Positions 9,160 to 19,659 are shown, counted from the first letter of the stretch. The stretch is DNA of 64,000 nucleotides from Sneathiella limimaris (GCF_012932565.1 NZ_JABBYJ010000003.1:62001-126000); one strand, 5' to 3'. The notes: generated from the letters alone by a model not told the origin. A program made the numbers and translations.

Positions 9160-10512
9160 CTAATCGAGAATCAAGGGCGACCACGCCGGATCTGACCCAT
9201 CTCTCGGTGTTAGAACCTCTTGTTCGTTATAGCCTGTTAAATCGATTGACCACAAGCGAACTTTGTCTTGAATGGCTTCAGTTTTTCCCGGTATCTGACG
9301 GAAAAAGACCAAAACACGCCCATTCGGAGCCCAGGAAGGACCCTCGTTATGAAAACCTTCTGTCAGAATCCGCTCCTGTGAGCCGTCAGTTCTCATCACT
9401 CCGATGGAAAATTTGCCTCCTGTTAATTTTGTAAAGGCAATCAGGTCTCCACGCGGAGACCAAACGGGTGTGCCATAATTGCCACGCCCGAAGCTGATCC
9501 GGCGGGGATTTGAACCGTCGGAATTCATTACATACAATTGTTGACGCCCTCCCCGATCAGACTCAAACGTGATTTGAGTACCATCAGGTGAAAAAGAAGG
9601 CGCCGTATCAATACCTGGATGCCTAGTCAGACGTTTAATTGCCCGTGTTCGCAAATCCATGATGTAAATATCAGAGTTTCCATTCTCAGCCATACTCATG
9701 ATGACCTGGTTTCCGGATGGCGAAAAACGAGGGGCAAATGTCATTCCAGGAAATTCGCCCAACACTTCTTGCTGGTTAGTATCAATATTCAACAAGTAAA
9801 CCCGGGGCTTCTTGTTAAAATATGACAAGTACGTAATTTCCTGCTGGCTTGGAGAAAACCGCGGGGTTAGCACAAGGTTTTCACCATTCGTCAAAAATTG
9901 ATGACGCGCACCATCCTGATCCATGATTGCAAGGCGTTTTACCCGTCGATTGGCAGGACCACTTTCAGAAACATATACAATACGGGTATCAAAATACCCT
10001 TCTTCACCTGTTAGGCGTTTGTAAATTGCATCAGCAACTTTATGAGCCACCCGGCGCCAATTAGTTGGTTGTGCTGTAAGTTCCTGTCCGATCAAGTACT
10101 GCTCTGCAAACACATCATACAGGCGAAACTGAACACGGATCTGACCATCTGGCAAAGCTTCGACATATCCAATAGACAATCCCTGTGCATCAATTTTTCG
10201 CCAGTTTGCAAAAACTGGAATGGCATTTATGTCATTGCTTTTTTCCAAGAATGCGCGGGGGTCGATCGGCTTAAACAAGCCAGAGCGCTCAAGATCAGCA
10301 CGGACCACATCTGCAATTTTCTGCCCGACGATCGAGGCTGCTTCTGTTTGACTATAAAAATCAGTAATTGCAACTGGCAAGGGTTGTACATTGCCTTGCG
10401 TAATATCAATAGTCAGTTCTGCCTTCGCAAAGTGTGAAAAGAACATCGTGATCAGGAATAATACTGACCACAACCGCAATTGTCCCCTTGCGTTGCCAAT
10501 CCCTCTCCTCAT
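9160..10512 (-). CDS. tolB: Tol-Pal system protein TolB
   Basis: Periplasmic beta-propeller protein that contacts Pal and TolA. 450 residues, signal peptide ending near residue 31 (FAKA/ELT), N-terminal TolB domain (about 32-170), then repeated propeller blades with [20 protein letters not shown] and [10 protein letters not shown] motifs. Its ATG overlaps the tolA stop as ATGA, suggesting translational coupling. Confidence 0.97.
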   Translation of the reverse strand: MRRGIGNARGQLRLWSVLFLITMFFSHFAKAELTIDITQGNVQPLPVAITDFYSQTEAASIVGQKIADVVRADLERSGLFKPIDPRAFLEKSNDINAIPVFANWRKIDAQGLSIGYVEALPDGQIRVQFRLYDVFAEQYLIGQELTAQPTNWRRVAHKVADAIYKRLTGEEGYFDTRIVYVSESGPANRRVKRLAIMDQDGARHQFLTNGENLVLTPRFSPSQQEITYLSYFNKKPRVYLLNIDTNQQEVLGEFPGMTFAPRFSPSGNQVIMSMAENGNSDIYIMDLRTRAIKRLTRHPGIDTAPSFSPDGTQITFESDRGGRQQLYVMNSDGSNPRRISFGRGNYGTPVWSPRGDLIAFTKLTGGKFSIGVMRTDGSQERILTEGFHNEGPSWAPNGRVLVFFRQIPGKTEAIQDKVRLWSIDLTGYNEQEVLTPRDGSDPAWSPLILD

Positions 10513-11483
10513 TGTCCAAACATCTCCCTCGGGTCAAAATTCAATATCGTAACACGCCATCTATCATACTTATCCTGCGGAAGTGTGTAAGGTTGACACA
10601 ACAGTATCGCCCGAACTGCGCTCTCCGCTGCGATCTTTTCAAACCGCGTCTTATATCCACCGCTTTTCTGAATTTGCGGACTTCCCTGAACAGAACCGTC
10701 CCTATTCAGGTTGATGCGAACCTGAACAATAAGATCCTCTGCTTTTACACTTCCAGTTGGCGGCGACCAGCATTTCTGCACCTGCTGCTTAAACGCATCT
10801 TTTTCACTCAAGCTCAATGGCAGAGATAAATCTGCCCCCTTACTGGATGAGTTGGGCACTCTCTCAGCAGATTGAGACTTTTTTGTGTCAGTTCGTTCTG
10901 TAGGATCAGCTGCCGCCTCACGCTTTTTCTTGTCTAACAAAGCTGAAATACGGCTGAGATCAAACGTCTTCTCTTCTTTCTTTGGCTTCTCTTCCGCAAC
11001 TTTCTTTTCAGGTGCCTTTGGAGTTGGTTTCGGCTTCGGTTTGATCTTTGGCTTTGGAATTGCTTTAGCAACCTCCTCAGCTGGCTTTTCTTCAACTTTA
11101 GGCACCGGTTCAGGCTCGGGTTCAGGTTCTGGCTCAGGCTCTGGTTCTGGAGTTGGCAAGGGTTCGGGCTCAGGCTCTGGTGCTGGCGCCGGCTTTGGAA
11201 CGGGAGCTGGTTCTGGCTCTGGTTTCGGAGCTGGTTTGGGTTTTGGAGCTGGTTCTGGTTTCGGTTCTGGCTTTGGCTCGGGTTCCGGCTCTTTCTCCTT
11301 TTCCGGTTCAGGAGTTGGCTTAGGAAGATTAGTCACTTCTGCTATATCAACGATCTCAACTTCAATAACCGGTGTTTCCTCCAAGATATCGGGATCCTGA
11401 AATAACGGAATGCCAGCATACATCAGTACCATGATAACCAAATGGATAGCCGCAGATATGAGTGCAGAAACCTTCATGCCCAA
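10509..11483 (-). CDS. tolA: Tol-Pal system protein TolA
   Basis: Inner-membrane protein spanning the periplasm to link TolQR to TolB/Pal. 324 residues: N-terminal membrane helix at about 4-27, a long Pro-Glu/Pro-Lys repeat region (about 55-160, built of [12 protein letters not shown] units), a basic/acidic helical segment and a C-terminal TonB_C-like domain ([24 protein letters not shown]-like). The Pro-Glu/Lys rod replaces the Ala/Lys/Glu helix of the E. coli protein. The repeats are also visible in the DNA (about 11090-11310). Confidence 0.93.
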   Translation of the reverse strand: MGMKVSALISAAIHLVIMVLMYAGIPLFQDPDILEETPVIEVEIVDIAEVTNLPKPTPEPEKEKEPEPEPKPEPKPEPAPKPKPAPKPEPEPAPVPKPAPAPEPEPEPLPTPEPEPEPEPEPEPEPVPKVEEKPAEEVAKAIPKPKIKPKPKPTPKAPEKKVAEEKPKKEEKTFDLSRISALLDKKKREAAADPTERTDTKKSQSAERVPNSSSKGADLSLPLSLSEKDAFKQQVQKCWSPPTGSVKAEDLIVQVRINLNRDGSVQGSPQIQKSGGYKTRFEKIAAESAVRAILLCQPYTLPQDKYDRWRVTILNFDPREMFGQ

Positions 11484-11491
11484 ACAGGATC

Positions 11492-11947
11492 CTAGTTGTC
11501 CGATTTCTCTTTCGGCAAGCCGGCAGAGACCATTGCGACTCGCGTATATCCTGCATCATGGATCTCACCCATTACCTGCAGAACACGTCCATAATTGACG
11601 TCCTTGTCTCCCCGAACGAAAATCCGCTGATCTTTTTTGGCGCCTGTGACCGCAGCCAGTTTATCAACAAGCCCTTCAAGACCAATTTCCAAGTCTTCAA
11701 GAAAGACCCTACCCTGTTGATCTACACTAATAACCAGTGGCTCATCATTTCCCTGGATTGCCTTTGATTTCGTTTCTGGAAGCTCTAACGGAACTCCGAC
11801 GGTCAAGAGTGGTGCAGTCACCATGAACACAATCAAGAGCACCAGCATGACATCAACAAATGGCGTCACATTAATCTCTGACATGGCCTGATGACGACGC
11901 TTCCGACCCTTGCCTGTAAAAGCGTCATATTGGCTGTTCATTCCCAT
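11492..11947 (-). CDS. tolR: Tol-Pal system protein TolR
   Basis: Proton-channel partner of TolQ (ExbD/TolR family). 151 residues with one membrane helix at about 28-47; the conserved proton-path Asp is Asp32 in [15 protein letters not shown]. The remainder is the periplasmic domain ending [14 protein letters not shown]. Its ATG overlaps the tolQ stop as TGATG, and tolA follows after eight bases. Confidence 0.96.
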   Translation of the reverse strand: MGMNSQYDAFTGKGRKRRHQAMSEINVTPFVDVMLVLLIVFMVTAPLLTVGVPLELPETKSKAIQGNDEPLVISVDQQGRVFLEDLEIGLEGLVDKLAAVTGAKKDQRIFVRGDKDVNYGRVLQVMGEIHDAGYTRVAMVSAGLPKEKSDN

Positions 11948-12663
11948 CAGCCCAGATCCAGTTGTCTGGAAAGGATTGCCGAGAATTCTCCTGCAAACCC
12001 TTCAAGCCGCGTAATGAAATGCTGTAGATCATTTGAAAATTTGTTGTAAGCAACCACAGCTGGGATCGCAGCGACCAACCCCAAGGCTGTAGCAAAAAGG
12101 GCTTCCGCGATGCCGGGAGCCACAACGGCAAGGCTTGTATCCTGGGTTGCTGCAATTGCCTGGAAACTATTCATAATCCCCCACACAGTTCCAAACAGGC
12201 CAATAAATGTTGCAGTCGACCCAACCGTAGCCAAGAAGCCGAGATATTTCTCGAGGCGCTCAACTTCTCGGTCAATCGCTACTCTCATGACCTGATGAAT
12301 TCGAGCCTGTAATCCGGTGTGAATATGAGCATCAAATCCTTTTTCCGTGGATCGAAGCCATTCCCGCATGGCAGTTGAAAATAACATCGCGAGGGGATTA
12401 TCAGGATTTTGGCCAACGCGCTTGTAAAGATCTTCTAGGTTTCCACCAGACCAGAAATCCTGTTCAAAATCATCGGCATCCGCTGTCACTTTTCTAAAGC
12501 GCAAAATTTTGTCGATGATAATTGCCCAACTCCAGAACGAGGCCAGTATCAACAAAATCATCACAAGCTGCACAACAATATCGGCTCTTAAAAACAAGTC
12601 GAACATCGACAAGTCATGGCTGATGGCCCCCAACTGTTCACCGACAGTTACATCATTTCCCAT
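11947..12663 (-). CDS. tolQ: Tol-Pal system protein TolQ
   Basis: Proton-channel subunit of the MotA/TolQ/ExbB family that energises TolA. 238 residues with three membrane helices (about 23-50, 140-167 and 175-200); the conserved signature GLFGTVWGIMNSF is in the second. It heads tolQRAB, 20 bp after ybgC. Confidence 0.96.
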   Translation of the reverse strand: MGNDVTVGEQLGAISHDLSMFDLFLRADIVVQLVMILLILASFWSWAIIIDKILRFRKVTADADDFEQDFWSGGNLEDLYKRVGQNPDNPLAMLFSTAMREWLRSTEKGFDAHIHTGLQARIHQVMRVAIDREVERLEKYLGFLATVGSTATFIGLFGTVWGIMNSFQAIAATQDTSLAVVAPGIAEALFATALGLVAAIPAVVAYNKFSNDLQHFITRLEGFAGEFSAILSRQLDLG

Positions 12664-12683
12664 TCTTTCGTAGCTCCTGAGCT

Positions 12684-13133
12684 TTACATTACCGAGGCGA
12701 ATTTATCTTTGATTTGAGGCGAAAACCGGGCAGGTCTTCCGCTTTTTTGCAAAAAAGCAATTCGAACCTTGCTTTTGATGAGGGTTTCGCCTTCTCGAAG
12801 GACATCCTGCGTCATCGTCAGAGAAGCCCCTTTCATCTCCGACAGCATGGTTTTCACAACCAATTGGTCTTCCAGAACAGCAGGCTTAAGGAATTCAAGA
12901 TGACAATCTCGAACCACAAATGTGTGACCTTCTTCGGCCATCAATTGTTGCTGATTAATCTGTAAGATCTTCAGCAGGTCTGAACGAGCTCTCTCTGTGA
13001 ATTTTAAATAATTGGCATGATACACAATTCCACCTGCATCAGTATCTTCCCAGTAAACGGTAACAGGAAACAGATGAAAAGTTACATCGTCATCTGTTCG
13101 AGACAACTGACCGTGTCCGATGAGCTCACTCAT
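12684..13133 (-). CDS. ybgC: Acyl-CoA thioesterase YbgC (tol-pal associated)
   Basis: Hot-dog fold thioesterase conserved at the head of tol-pal operons. 149 residues; the active-site region [19 protein letters not shown] holds the catalytic Asp. It overlaps the end of ruvB by 8 nt and precedes tolQ by 20 nt, so the ruv and tol genes may be co-transcribed. Known YbgC proteins act on short-chain or phospholipid-related acyl-CoAs; the substrate here is not evident. Confidence 0.93.
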   Translation of the reverse strand: MSELIGHGQLSRTDDDVTFHLFPVTVYWEDTDAGGIVYHANYLKFTERARSDLLKILQINQQQLMAEEGHTFVVRDCHLEFLKPAVLEDQLVVKTMLSEMKGASLTMTQDVLREGETLIKSKVRIAFLQKSGRPARFSPQIKDKFASVM

Positions 13134-14172
13134 CCTCAGCCGACCTCTGGATCAAATCAAACTGATCGGAAACTTCCTTGGGGAAAAAGAGGCCCAGATG
13201 ATCAAAAGCTGCTTTTGTCAAAAGCCGGCCGCGGGGTGTTCTTTGCAACAGGCCCTGCTGAATAAGATAAGGCTCGATGATATCCTCTATGGCATCGCGA
13301 GGTTCAGACAATGCAGCTGACAAGGTTTCAACTCCCACCGGACCACCACCAAAATCCTCTGCAATACGCAAAAGATATCGGCGGTCCATGGCATCAAGCC
13401 CTCGCTGATCCACTTCCAACCTCAAAAGTGCCCGATCAGCCTGCTCAGCAGTAACCATTGACTGTCCTTCAACAGCAGCAAAGTCACGAACGCGCCGAAG
13501 CAACCGACCCGCAACCCGCGGAGTACCCCGGCTACGCCGCGCAATCTCAGCAGCACCATCCTCGCTCAAACTAAAGCCCAAAACCTTTGCACCCCTAGAG
13601 ACAATCAACTGCAATTCATCAGGCTCATAGAAATTCATTCGAAGTGGGATACCAAACCGCTCGCGAAGCGGGGTTGTAATCAGGCCAGATCTTGTCGTCG
13701 CCCCAACCAATGTGAAGGGTGGCAAATCTATCCGGACAGATCTTGCTGCCGGCCCCTCACCAATAATTAAATCAAGATGGAAATCTTCCATTGCAGGGTA
13801 AAGAATTTCCTCTACGGCTGGAGATAGCCGATGAATTTCATCAATAAATAAGACGTCATTCTCTTCCAGATTTGTCAACAGAGCTGCAAGATCACCGGCT
13901 TTAGTGATTACAGGACCAGCTGTTGCCCGAAAATTAACACCAAGTTCCCTGGCTACAATTTGAGAAAGTGTCGTTTTACCAAGACCCGGCGGCCCAAAAA
14001 ACATCACATGATCCAGCGCATCCCCGCGCGCTTTTGCAGCCTGAATGAAAACACTCAAGTTTTCACGCACTTGGCGCTGACCAATAAAGTCATCGAGAGT
14101 TTGAGGTCTCAGATGTTTTTCGTTTTCATCTGTTTCATGAGGATTAGCACTGAGAAGTCGATCAGTTGTCAT
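13126..14172 (-). CDS. ruvB: Holliday junction branch migration ATPase RuvB
   Basis: Hexameric AAA+ motor of the RuvAB branch-migration complex. 348 residues: [11 protein letters not shown], Walker [10 protein letters not shown] (about 60-68), Walker [10 protein letters not shown], sensor [18 protein letters not shown], and the C-terminal winged-helix domain ending in [15 protein letters not shown]. The start overlaps ruvA by 4 nt. Confidence 0.98.
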   Translation of the reverse strand: MTTDRLLSANPHETDENEKHLRPQTLDDFIGQRQVRENLSVFIQAAKARGDALDHVMFFGPPGLGKTTLSQIVARELGVNFRATAGPVITKAGDLAALLTNLEENDVLFIDEIHRLSPAVEEILYPAMEDFHLDLIIGEGPAARSVRIDLPPFTLVGATTRSGLITTPLRERFGIPLRMNFYEPDELQLIVSRGAKVLGFSLSEDGAAEIARRSRGTPRVAGRLLRRVRDFAAVEGQSMVTAEQADRALLRLEVDQRGLDAMDRRYLLRIAEDFGGGPVGVETLSAALSEPRDAIEDIIEPYLIQQGLLQRTPRGRLLTKAAFDHLGLFFPKEVSDQFDLIQRSAEDE

Positions 14173-14810
14173 GCTGCCAACTCCTTCAGACCTTCGGTAA
14201 TAAGCTGTTCAACTGTCGCATCTCCGCCAAGACGTCGACCCGCCGCAGCAACCGCCCCGAAAGCATCAGCACGACCATACCCCAGATTAACAAGAGCAGA
14301 AACAGCATCACCGGCAGCAGTCGCACTGGATACCTTGGGTATGTCTCCTGACCCAGCCGCTGCAGTAGAGGTTACTGTTTCAGTAAACGCGGCGGCACCC
14401 AGATCCATCTTAGCGACTTTATCCTTTAGTTCGGCGGTAATCCGACCCGCAACCTTAGGTCCAATTCCACTAACTCGAGTTAAAGCCGTTTTATCTTGTG
14501 AGGCCACGATTTGTGTCAATTCTTCCCCATTGTAGATAGACAATATTCCCAGTGCGACCTTGGCACCCACGCCTTGCACAGTCTGCAACAGGCTGAACCA
14601 TGCTTTTTCACTGACGCTTTGAAAACCATAAAGGTGAATATGATCCTCACGAACATGCGTTTCGATGTGGATTGAGACAATACTTCCGTCTTGCGGCAAG
14701 TTTCTTAAGGTGCGAGCTGAGGCATAGACAAGGTATCCAACGCCATTAACATCAATAATCACCCAATCCTCACAGGATCCATCAACCTTACCGGTCAGTT
14801 TTGCTATCAA
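14169..14810 (-). CDS. ruvA: Holliday junction branch migration protein RuvA
   Basis: Tetrameric DNA-binding partner of RuvB. 213 residues: N-terminal OB domain ([11 protein letters not shown]...GVGYLVYAS), helix-hairpin-helix pair with [14 protein letters not shown] and [19 protein letters not shown] (listed here as two separate segments), an acidic/Ala-rich linker and the C-terminal RuvB-contacting domain ([12 protein letters not shown]). Overlaps both ruvC and ruvB by 4 nt. Confidence 0.97.
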   Translation of the reverse strand: MIAKLTGKVDGSCEDWVIIDVNGVGYLVYASARTLRNLPQDGSIVSIHIETHVREDHIHLYGFQSVSEKAWFSLLQTVQGVGAKVALGILSIYNGEELTQIVASQDKTALTRVSGIGPKVAGRITAELKDKVAKMDLGAAAFTETVTSTAAAGSGDIPKVSSATAAGDAVSALVNLGYGRADAFGAVAAAGRRLGGDATVEQLITEGLKELAA

Positions 14811-15322
14811 GGACGACCTCCCGCCATCTGAGTTGCAGCCTTCAGGCTTTTATTCGTACTCGCATAATGCGCATGGCAGATAGCGACGGCAAGCGCATCA
14901 GCAGCATGCTCGTTAGAAATTTTACATCCCGGTAACAACATACTGACCATAGCGTGGATTTGGTCTTTTCCTGCATGCCCCGCACCAACCACAGATTTCT
15001 TGATTTTATTTGGAGCATATTCAGTGACTGAAAGATTATGAAGCGCGGGCACAAGCAGTGACACGCCACGAGCCTGCCCAAGTTTTAAGGTTGAGACAGG
15101 ATTTTTATTCACAAAGGTTTCCTCAACTGCTGCCTCATCTGGTTGCCAGTCAGCAATTACCTTTTCAAGTCCTTCATACAGCTGCACTAGCCGGGCAGAA
15201 AGATCATCAGATGCGTCAGAGGCGATAGCCCCATTCCCCAGATGCCTGAGAGAATTCCCCTTTGCTTCAATTATGCCCCATCCGGTAAAGCGTAATCCCG
15301 GATCCAAGCCAAGCAGACGCAT
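14807..15322 (-). CDS. ruvC: Holliday junction endonuclease RuvC
   Basis: Resolvase that nicks Holliday junctions. 171 residues; catalytic acidic residues are visible in LGLDPGLRFTGWG (Asp7), AAVEETFVNKNP and the C-terminal HAADALAVAICHAH. First gene of the tightly overlapped ruvCAB set and 19 bp after yebC. Confidence 0.97.
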   Translation of the reverse strand: MRLLGLDPGLRFTGWGIIEAKGNSLRHLGNGAIASDASDDLSARLVQLYEGLEKVIADWQPDEAAVEETFVNKNPVSTLKLGQARGVSLLVPALHNLSVTEYAPNKIKKSVVGAGHAGKDQIHAMVSMLLPGCKISNEHAADALAVAICHAHYASTNKSLKAATQMAGGRP

Positions 15323-15341
15323 GCTGACAGACCCCTATCTG

Positions 15342-16097
15342 TTATGAGTCACCCAACTTTTCCATGACTTCATCAGGAATATCAAAGTTGGCAAATACCT
15401 TTTGCACATCATCATTATCTTCCAGCACGTCAACCAGCTTAAAGATAGAATTTGCCTTATCTTCTGTTTCAACATCTACAGTGACGTTTGGCTTCCAGAT
15501 AATGCCTGCTTCCTGTGGAGTCCCAAACTTATCTTCCAACGCACTTTGAACATCGTTGAAATCTTCACGAGAACAAGTGACCTCATGCATTTCATCTGAA
15601 CTTTCAACATTTTCAGCACCAGCTTCCAAAGCGGCTTCAAAAATGTCATCCGCATCAATCTCTTCAGCGGTGTAAATCACCTGACCGATCTGATCGAACA
15701 TGAAGCCAACTGCACCAGTCTCAGCAAGAGATCCACCGGATTTTGAAAATGCAGCCCGAACTTCTGCAGCTGTTCTGTTCTTGTTATCAGTCAACGCCTC
15801 CACAATCATGGCAACGCCGCCTGGACCATAGCCTTCATAACGGATCTCATCAAAGCTCCCGCCATCCGTATCGCCTGCAGCCCGCTTAATCGCCCGGTCG
15901 ATATTGTCTTTCGGCATATTATCTGAACGGGCTGCCGCAATCGCTGTCCGCAATCGTGGGTTCATGGCAGGATCCGGCAAGCCAGTTTTTGCGGCTACAG
16001 TCAGTTCGCGAATATGCTTGGCAAAAATTTTGGCACGTTTCTTATCCTGCGCGCCCTTGCGATGCATAATATTTTTAAATTGTGAATGTCCTGCCAT
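15342..16097 (-). CDS. yebC: YebC/PmpR family probable transcriptional regulator / translation factor
   Basis: Start placed at the ATG giving [18 protein letters not shown], the universal YebC N-terminus (251 residues); an in-frame extension to 16160 is not typical. Family features: [39 protein letters not shown] (split motifs) and the acidic C-terminal domain with [16 protein letters not shown]. Family members have been reported as DNA-binding regulators and, more recently, as helpers of translation through proline stretches; which applies here is unknown. Location before ruvC is conserved in many bacteria. Confidence 0.95.
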   Translation of the reverse strand: MAGHSQFKNIMHRKGAQDKKRAKIFAKHIRELTVAAKTGLPDPAMNPRLRTAIAAARSDNMPKDNIDRAIKRAAGDTDGGSFDEIRYEGYGPGGVAMIVEALTDNKNRTAAEVRAAFSKSGGSLAETGAVGFMFDQIGQVIYTAEEIDADDIFEAALEAGAENVESSDEMHEVTCSREDFNDVQSALEDKFGTPQEAGIIWKPNVTVDVETEDKANSIFKLVDVLEDNDDVQKVFANFDIPDEVMEKLGDS

Positions 16098-16292
16098 TAC
16101 TCTTCTCTGCAAATCCGGGAATAAGAAGCGATCCCGATTAGTCTTGATAGTACCAACCACTCACTTGAAAAGCTGAGCGATCTCGAAAAACGATAAACAC
16201 TATTTACCGCATGGACCTGCTTGACCCAAGCCCTGAATAAAAAATTCTCCAATTTATTTGAAATTTAACAACGAGAGGTAATGCAGAACTAC

Positions 16293-17975
16293 CTATCTAT
16301 CGATGCGGGTCCGCTCCAGCAGTGTCGTAAATTCTGCCAACACTGACGCATGTGCATCACCTGATTTGGCTTCGGCATGCAAAGCAATCATGAAATCTTT
16401 GGACATGATGACAGATTTTGCAAAACTTCGGATCCGTTGGGTCATCATGGGCTCACTAAAGGCACCTTCTGAGATGCCCCTCAAAAGCATTAAACCCAGT
16501 TGAACTTTCTGCGGGTAGGCATTTTCAAGGTTACCTTCCACATTGTTTGCCTCATAAAGCTCAATCGCTAAATCATCTAAATCCTTCGCCATCCGATCCG
16601 CAAAGAAATCCTGGAACCCGGCCCGGCGTACACCTGTTTGAATTCGACAAATCTTTTTCAGAGTCTCAATATGATCCCGACCGGATGTCACCACCTCATT
16701 CCGATTAAAGGGTGTCTCAAGAATGGGGATTATGTAATTGGCGATCGTGCGCATATTGGACGCACCGATAATTCCGCCGGCGATCTGCACCAGTCGATCA
16801 ATCCGGTCTAAAGAATGATCATACCCCTCCAGGAAAGCTGCAATGCTTGTGCTACCCGTCATTCGCTCGCACCGCTCTTTAAGAGCATCTACACATTCCT
16901 GTCCACCGATGTGGGATCCACCTTTAATCTCAAGTTCTTTGAGAATTCGCTTGTGATAAAGCACACTCTTAAATGGATCATCCTTGACGAAAGACGCATT
17001 ACCCTGGAGCGTTGTCATAACTTTATGAAGCAGCGCTTTCTGCGTTTCGGGTAAACGTTTTTGTTTAATGTGGGATACGATTGCTGGCAAAACGACGTGG
17101 CTATCGGCTTTTGGGCCTGCTTTGGCCTTGATAACTTCTAATAGGCGAAGAATACCATCACCCATATTTTCGCTACTTCCGACGAGGGCACGAACATTCT
17201 CACCTGAAATCAGAAAATCAGCGAGCCATTTATCCAAATATTTGAGAACACCACTGTCATCGTTGTCCGCGACGAGTTCTAGGATTTTTTCATATTTTTG
17301 ATCGAGGGTTTTAATCCCTTTCGTATATCGACAAAATGCCGACATGAACGCCTTTTCAGGATCATCCTTCTCAGCCGATTGTCTATAAAGTGTCTCAAGA
17401 TCAGTTTCATCAACTTCCAGAAAATCTTCTGTTTGACGTTGAACCTTAAGATCCTTCAAAACTTCATTGGTCAAATTGTATAATTCAAGAACTCGCTCAT
17501 TGACCTTTTGGCCTGTTTTTTGGACTTGGGAAATTGCAATCTTTTGAACAGCACCTTGCAGGATCTGTCCCGTGTCGTTCAATTTCTGCAAGTTTTCAGC
17601 GTGATACAAAAGCTCGATAGGAATTAAGTTCCAACCTTTCAATGGGCCGTTGAGCTGATTAAAAATCGCCCGGCGCGCATCCTGTCGGAACAAATCGCTC
17701 GCTTGCTTGCATATCGGAAGAATAAGCTCATAGTCTGAGCTTTTAGAACTTTTTGGATCGGCCTTTTCGCCGGCAAAATAAACTTCTTTATCCTTGAAGC
17801 CCTCATCCCCATCTCCGTAGGAAACTTGAAGGACTTTTACTGCTTTGAGAGGAATATCTTTTAAAAGCGCAGCTGCGCTGTCTACGGCAGTTTGCCGATC
17901 GTCACATACACGTTGGACAGTCCAGGAGTTAGACTGTCGGCCATGTATCTCAAAATGTGAGCTCGCTTGAGCCAT
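16293..17975 (-). CDS. Unrecognised 560-residue helical protein
   Basis: I do not recognise this family. The start is well supported (AGGAG seven bases before the ATG). The first 80 residues look like a small mixed alpha/beta domain (FEIHGRQSNSWTVQRVCDDR..AVKVLQVSYGDGDEGFKDKEVYF) of the sort seen at the N-terminus of other alphaproteobacterial proteins; the remaining 480 residues are hydrophilic and appear nearly all helical, with no signal peptide, membrane helix, nucleotide loop or obvious catalytic motif. A cytoplasmic scaffold or regulatory protein is possible but unproven. It stands alone between yebC and the ymdB-like gene with 190 and 110 bp gaps. Codon use resembles its neighbours. 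Confidence 0.85.
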   Translation of the reverse strand: MAQASSHFEIHGRQSNSWTVQRVCDDRQTAVDSAAALLKDIPLKAVKVLQVSYGDGDEGFKDKEVYFAGEKADPKSSKSSDYELILPICKQASDLFRQDARRAIFNQLNGPLKGWNLIPIELLYHAENLQKLNDTGQILQGAVQKIAISQVQKTGQKVNERVLELYNLTNEVLKDLKVQRQTEDFLEVDETDLETLYRQSAEKDDPEKAFMSAFCRYTKGIKTLDQKYEKILELVADNDDSGVLKYLDKWLADFLISGENVRALVGSSENMGDGILRLLEVIKAKAGPKADSHVVLPAIVSHIKQKRLPETQKALLHKVMTTLQGNASFVKDDPFKSVLYHKRILKELEIKGGSHIGGQECVDALKERCERMTGSTSIAAFLEGYDHSLDRIDRLVQIAGGIIGASNMRTIANYIIPILETPFNRNEVVTSGRDHIETLKKICRIQTGVRRAGFQDFFADRMAKDLDDLAIELYEANNVEGNLENAYPQKVQLGLMLLRGISEGAFSEPMMTQRIRSFAKSVIMSKDFMIALHAEAKSGDAHASVLAEFTTLLERTRIDR

Positions 17976-18088
17976 GACATCTCCTGAGGGGTACTTAATA
18001 CTATTTCGCGATCCTCCCTTTATATTTGTGCATCGTTAACAAAATACAAATAACGTAGCGGAAATAACCCGGCCTGGTATTTGAGATC

Positions 18089-18895
18089 TTAGAGTGTCGG
18101 TTTTAAGTGACCACCAATCCGAATTGGTTCAATCGAAGTGGCCAATCCGGTTTCATCATTTGTTTCAATCAGAATGCCACAAAGTGTCGCCGCTCCGAGA
18201 GCTGGCGTAAATCTTCCACCCGGAATTTTCCGAGTAAAACGCCTCAGTGGCTCGTCTTTTTGCATCCCAATGACAGAATGGTAGTCGCCACACATCCCTG
18301 CATCTGTTTGATAGGCTGTGCCACCTGGGAAAATCATCGCATCCGCTGTTGGAACATGTTGATGACTTCCGACAACAGCAGATGCCCTGCCATCACAGAA
18401 ATGACCCATTGCCATCTTCTCTGATGTCGCTTCAGCGTGCAGATCAACTAGAATAAAATCATGCTGACTGCCTAAACGATTCCCGTTTAATAATCTGTCG
18501 ACAGCCGCAAAAGGATCATCCAGCGGATCCATAAAAACTCTACCCATCGCCTGAATAATAAGTATGGATTTCCCACGTGCTGTCTTAAAAACGGCCGCAC
18601 CACGACCAGGTGTACCTTCAGGATAGTTTACAGGGCGGATCAGCTTTTTATCAGAAGACATGATATTCATAATCTCCTTCTGATCGAAGCTATGATTACC
18701 GAGGACAATGCAGTCAACACCGCTTTCATAGAAAGAATTGGTAATTTTCTCAGTGATCCCAAAACCCGAGGCGGCGTTTTCACCGTTGACAACCACGAAA
18801 TCAAGCTTGAGAGACTTCCGAAGCTCCGGCACTTTTTCAATAACGACCTCACGCCCCGAGCGCCCGACCACATCACCACAATATAAAACTCTCAC
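18089..18895 (-). CDS. YmdB-like metallophosphoesterase (TIGR00282 family)
   Basis: 268 residues. The dinuclear metal phosphoesterase motifs are visible: YCGDVVGRSGRE (residues 5-16), VNGENAASGFGIT, LGNHSFDQKE, DLHAEATSEKMA and GSHQHVPTADA. Bacillus YmdB is a 2',3'-cyclic nucleotide phosphodiesterase affecting motility and biofilm choice; activity here is inferred from family. The start is GTG, overlapping the upstream ygfA stop as GTGA, so the two are co-translated. Confidence 0.9.
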   Translation of the reverse strand: MRVLYCGDVVGRSGREVVIEKVPELRKSLKLDFVVVNGENAASGFGITEKITNSFYESGVDCIVLGNHSFDQKEIMNIMSSDKKLIRPVNYPEGTPGRGAAVFKTARGKSILIIQAMGRVFMDPLDDPFAAVDRLLNGNRLGSQHDFILVDLHAEATSEKMAMGHFCDGRASAVVGSHQHVPTADAMIFPGGTAYQTDAGMCGDYHSVIGMQKDEPLRRFTRKIPGGRFTPALGAATLCGILIETNDETGLATSIEPIRIGGHLKPTL

Positions 18896-19464
18896 CGAAA
18901 CTTCCTAACTTTCTTCTCTGTGACAACCCAGTCTAACGGTTGGTCATATTCATCAATAACCACTTCTTCGACACGTTGCCCCTCATAGGCATAACCAACA
19001 GCTTGAATAGATTTTTGCGCTCTCAAAACTGCAAGAGTTCGATCATAAAATCCACCGCCATAACCCATCCGATAGCCTCGTTCGTCAAATGCCAAAAGCG
19101 GAACCACTAAAATATCGGGAATAGCTTCTGGAGCATCTCTCGAAGGCTCGACGGTCTTAAAACCAGCCTTAACAAGTGGCTGGCCAGGTTTCCAAACCCG
19201 GAAGATTAAGGGTGTGTCGCGCTCCTCAATAACCGGTAAAAGGCAACGAACCCCTTCGATATCAGCCAACTTTGTAATTAGAGGCTGGGTATCCAGTTCA
19301 CTTCCAATAGGAATATATAGTGAAACCGCTGAACTCTCTCCAACCGGGATTCTGTCAAAAAACAAACCGGCAGCAAATTCAGCCGCCATTTCATCTTTCA
19401 ACTGCTTGCGCTTTTCCAGAGAGTAAGAGCGTTGATCCTGCTTCTTTCTGGAAATGTCCGTCAA
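18892..19464 (-). CDS. ygfA: 5-formyltetrahydrofolate cyclo-ligase
   Basis: Converts 5-formyl-THF to 5,10-methenyl-THF with ATP. 190 residues; family motifs KRKQLKDEMA near the start, VSLYIPIGSELDT, PLLAFDERGYRMGYGGGFYD and a C-terminal GYAYEGQRVEEV. The start is TTG at 19464: a perfect AAGGAGG lies seven bases upstream and no ATG gives a better N-terminus. That ribosome site falls inside the 3' end of the 6S RNA gene. The zapA-6S-ygfA arrangement is widespread in Proteobacteria. Confidence 0.94.
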   Translation of the reverse strand: MTDISRKKQDQRSYSLEKRKQLKDEMAAEFAAGLFFDRIPVGESSAVSLYIPIGSELDTQPLITKLADIEGVRCLLPVIEERDTPLIFRVWKPGQPLVKAGFKTVEPSRDAPEAIPDILVVPLLAFDERGYRMGYGGGFYDRTLAVLRAQKSIQAVGYAYEGQRVEEVVIDEYDQPLDWVVTEKKVRKFR

Positions 19465-19465
19465 T

Positions 19466-19618
19466 GGCAGGCCTCCTTACCTGGGAAATGTGCTGATCCA
19501 CTACAGGCCGTCGATGCTGCGAAATCACTGTGGCCTGACAAGTCAGGTGGGAGCCGATATGATAGAACCACGGTTCAGTCAGGGACTAGCCCCCCAGGAT
19601 TCGGTATTGGCCCCAGGA
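19466..19618 (-). ncRNA. ssrS: 6S RNA
   Basis: The 195-bp gap between zapA and ygfA is the classical ssrS site. The minus strand reads with CCTGGGGGGCTAGTCCCTGA, close to the GGGCCAGTCCCCTGA of E. coli 6S, and a 3' segment with TTTCCCAGG that can pair with the 5' CCTGGG to close a long rod; AAGG..GGCC near the 3' end completes the closing stem. 6S RNA mimics an open promoter and sequesters housekeeping RNA polymerase. Ends are approximate (roughly 150 nt). Confidence 0.8.
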
Positions 19619-19659
19619 TTAAAATGATCTAACAAACCAAGCAGACCAGCGAAGCTTAT

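Noticed and set aside
10885-11400. Gly/Ser-rich 171-residue open frame on the plus strand opposite tolA
   Set aside because: Antisense of the Pro/Glu/Lys repeats of tolA; low-complexity reading of the complement, no start signals.
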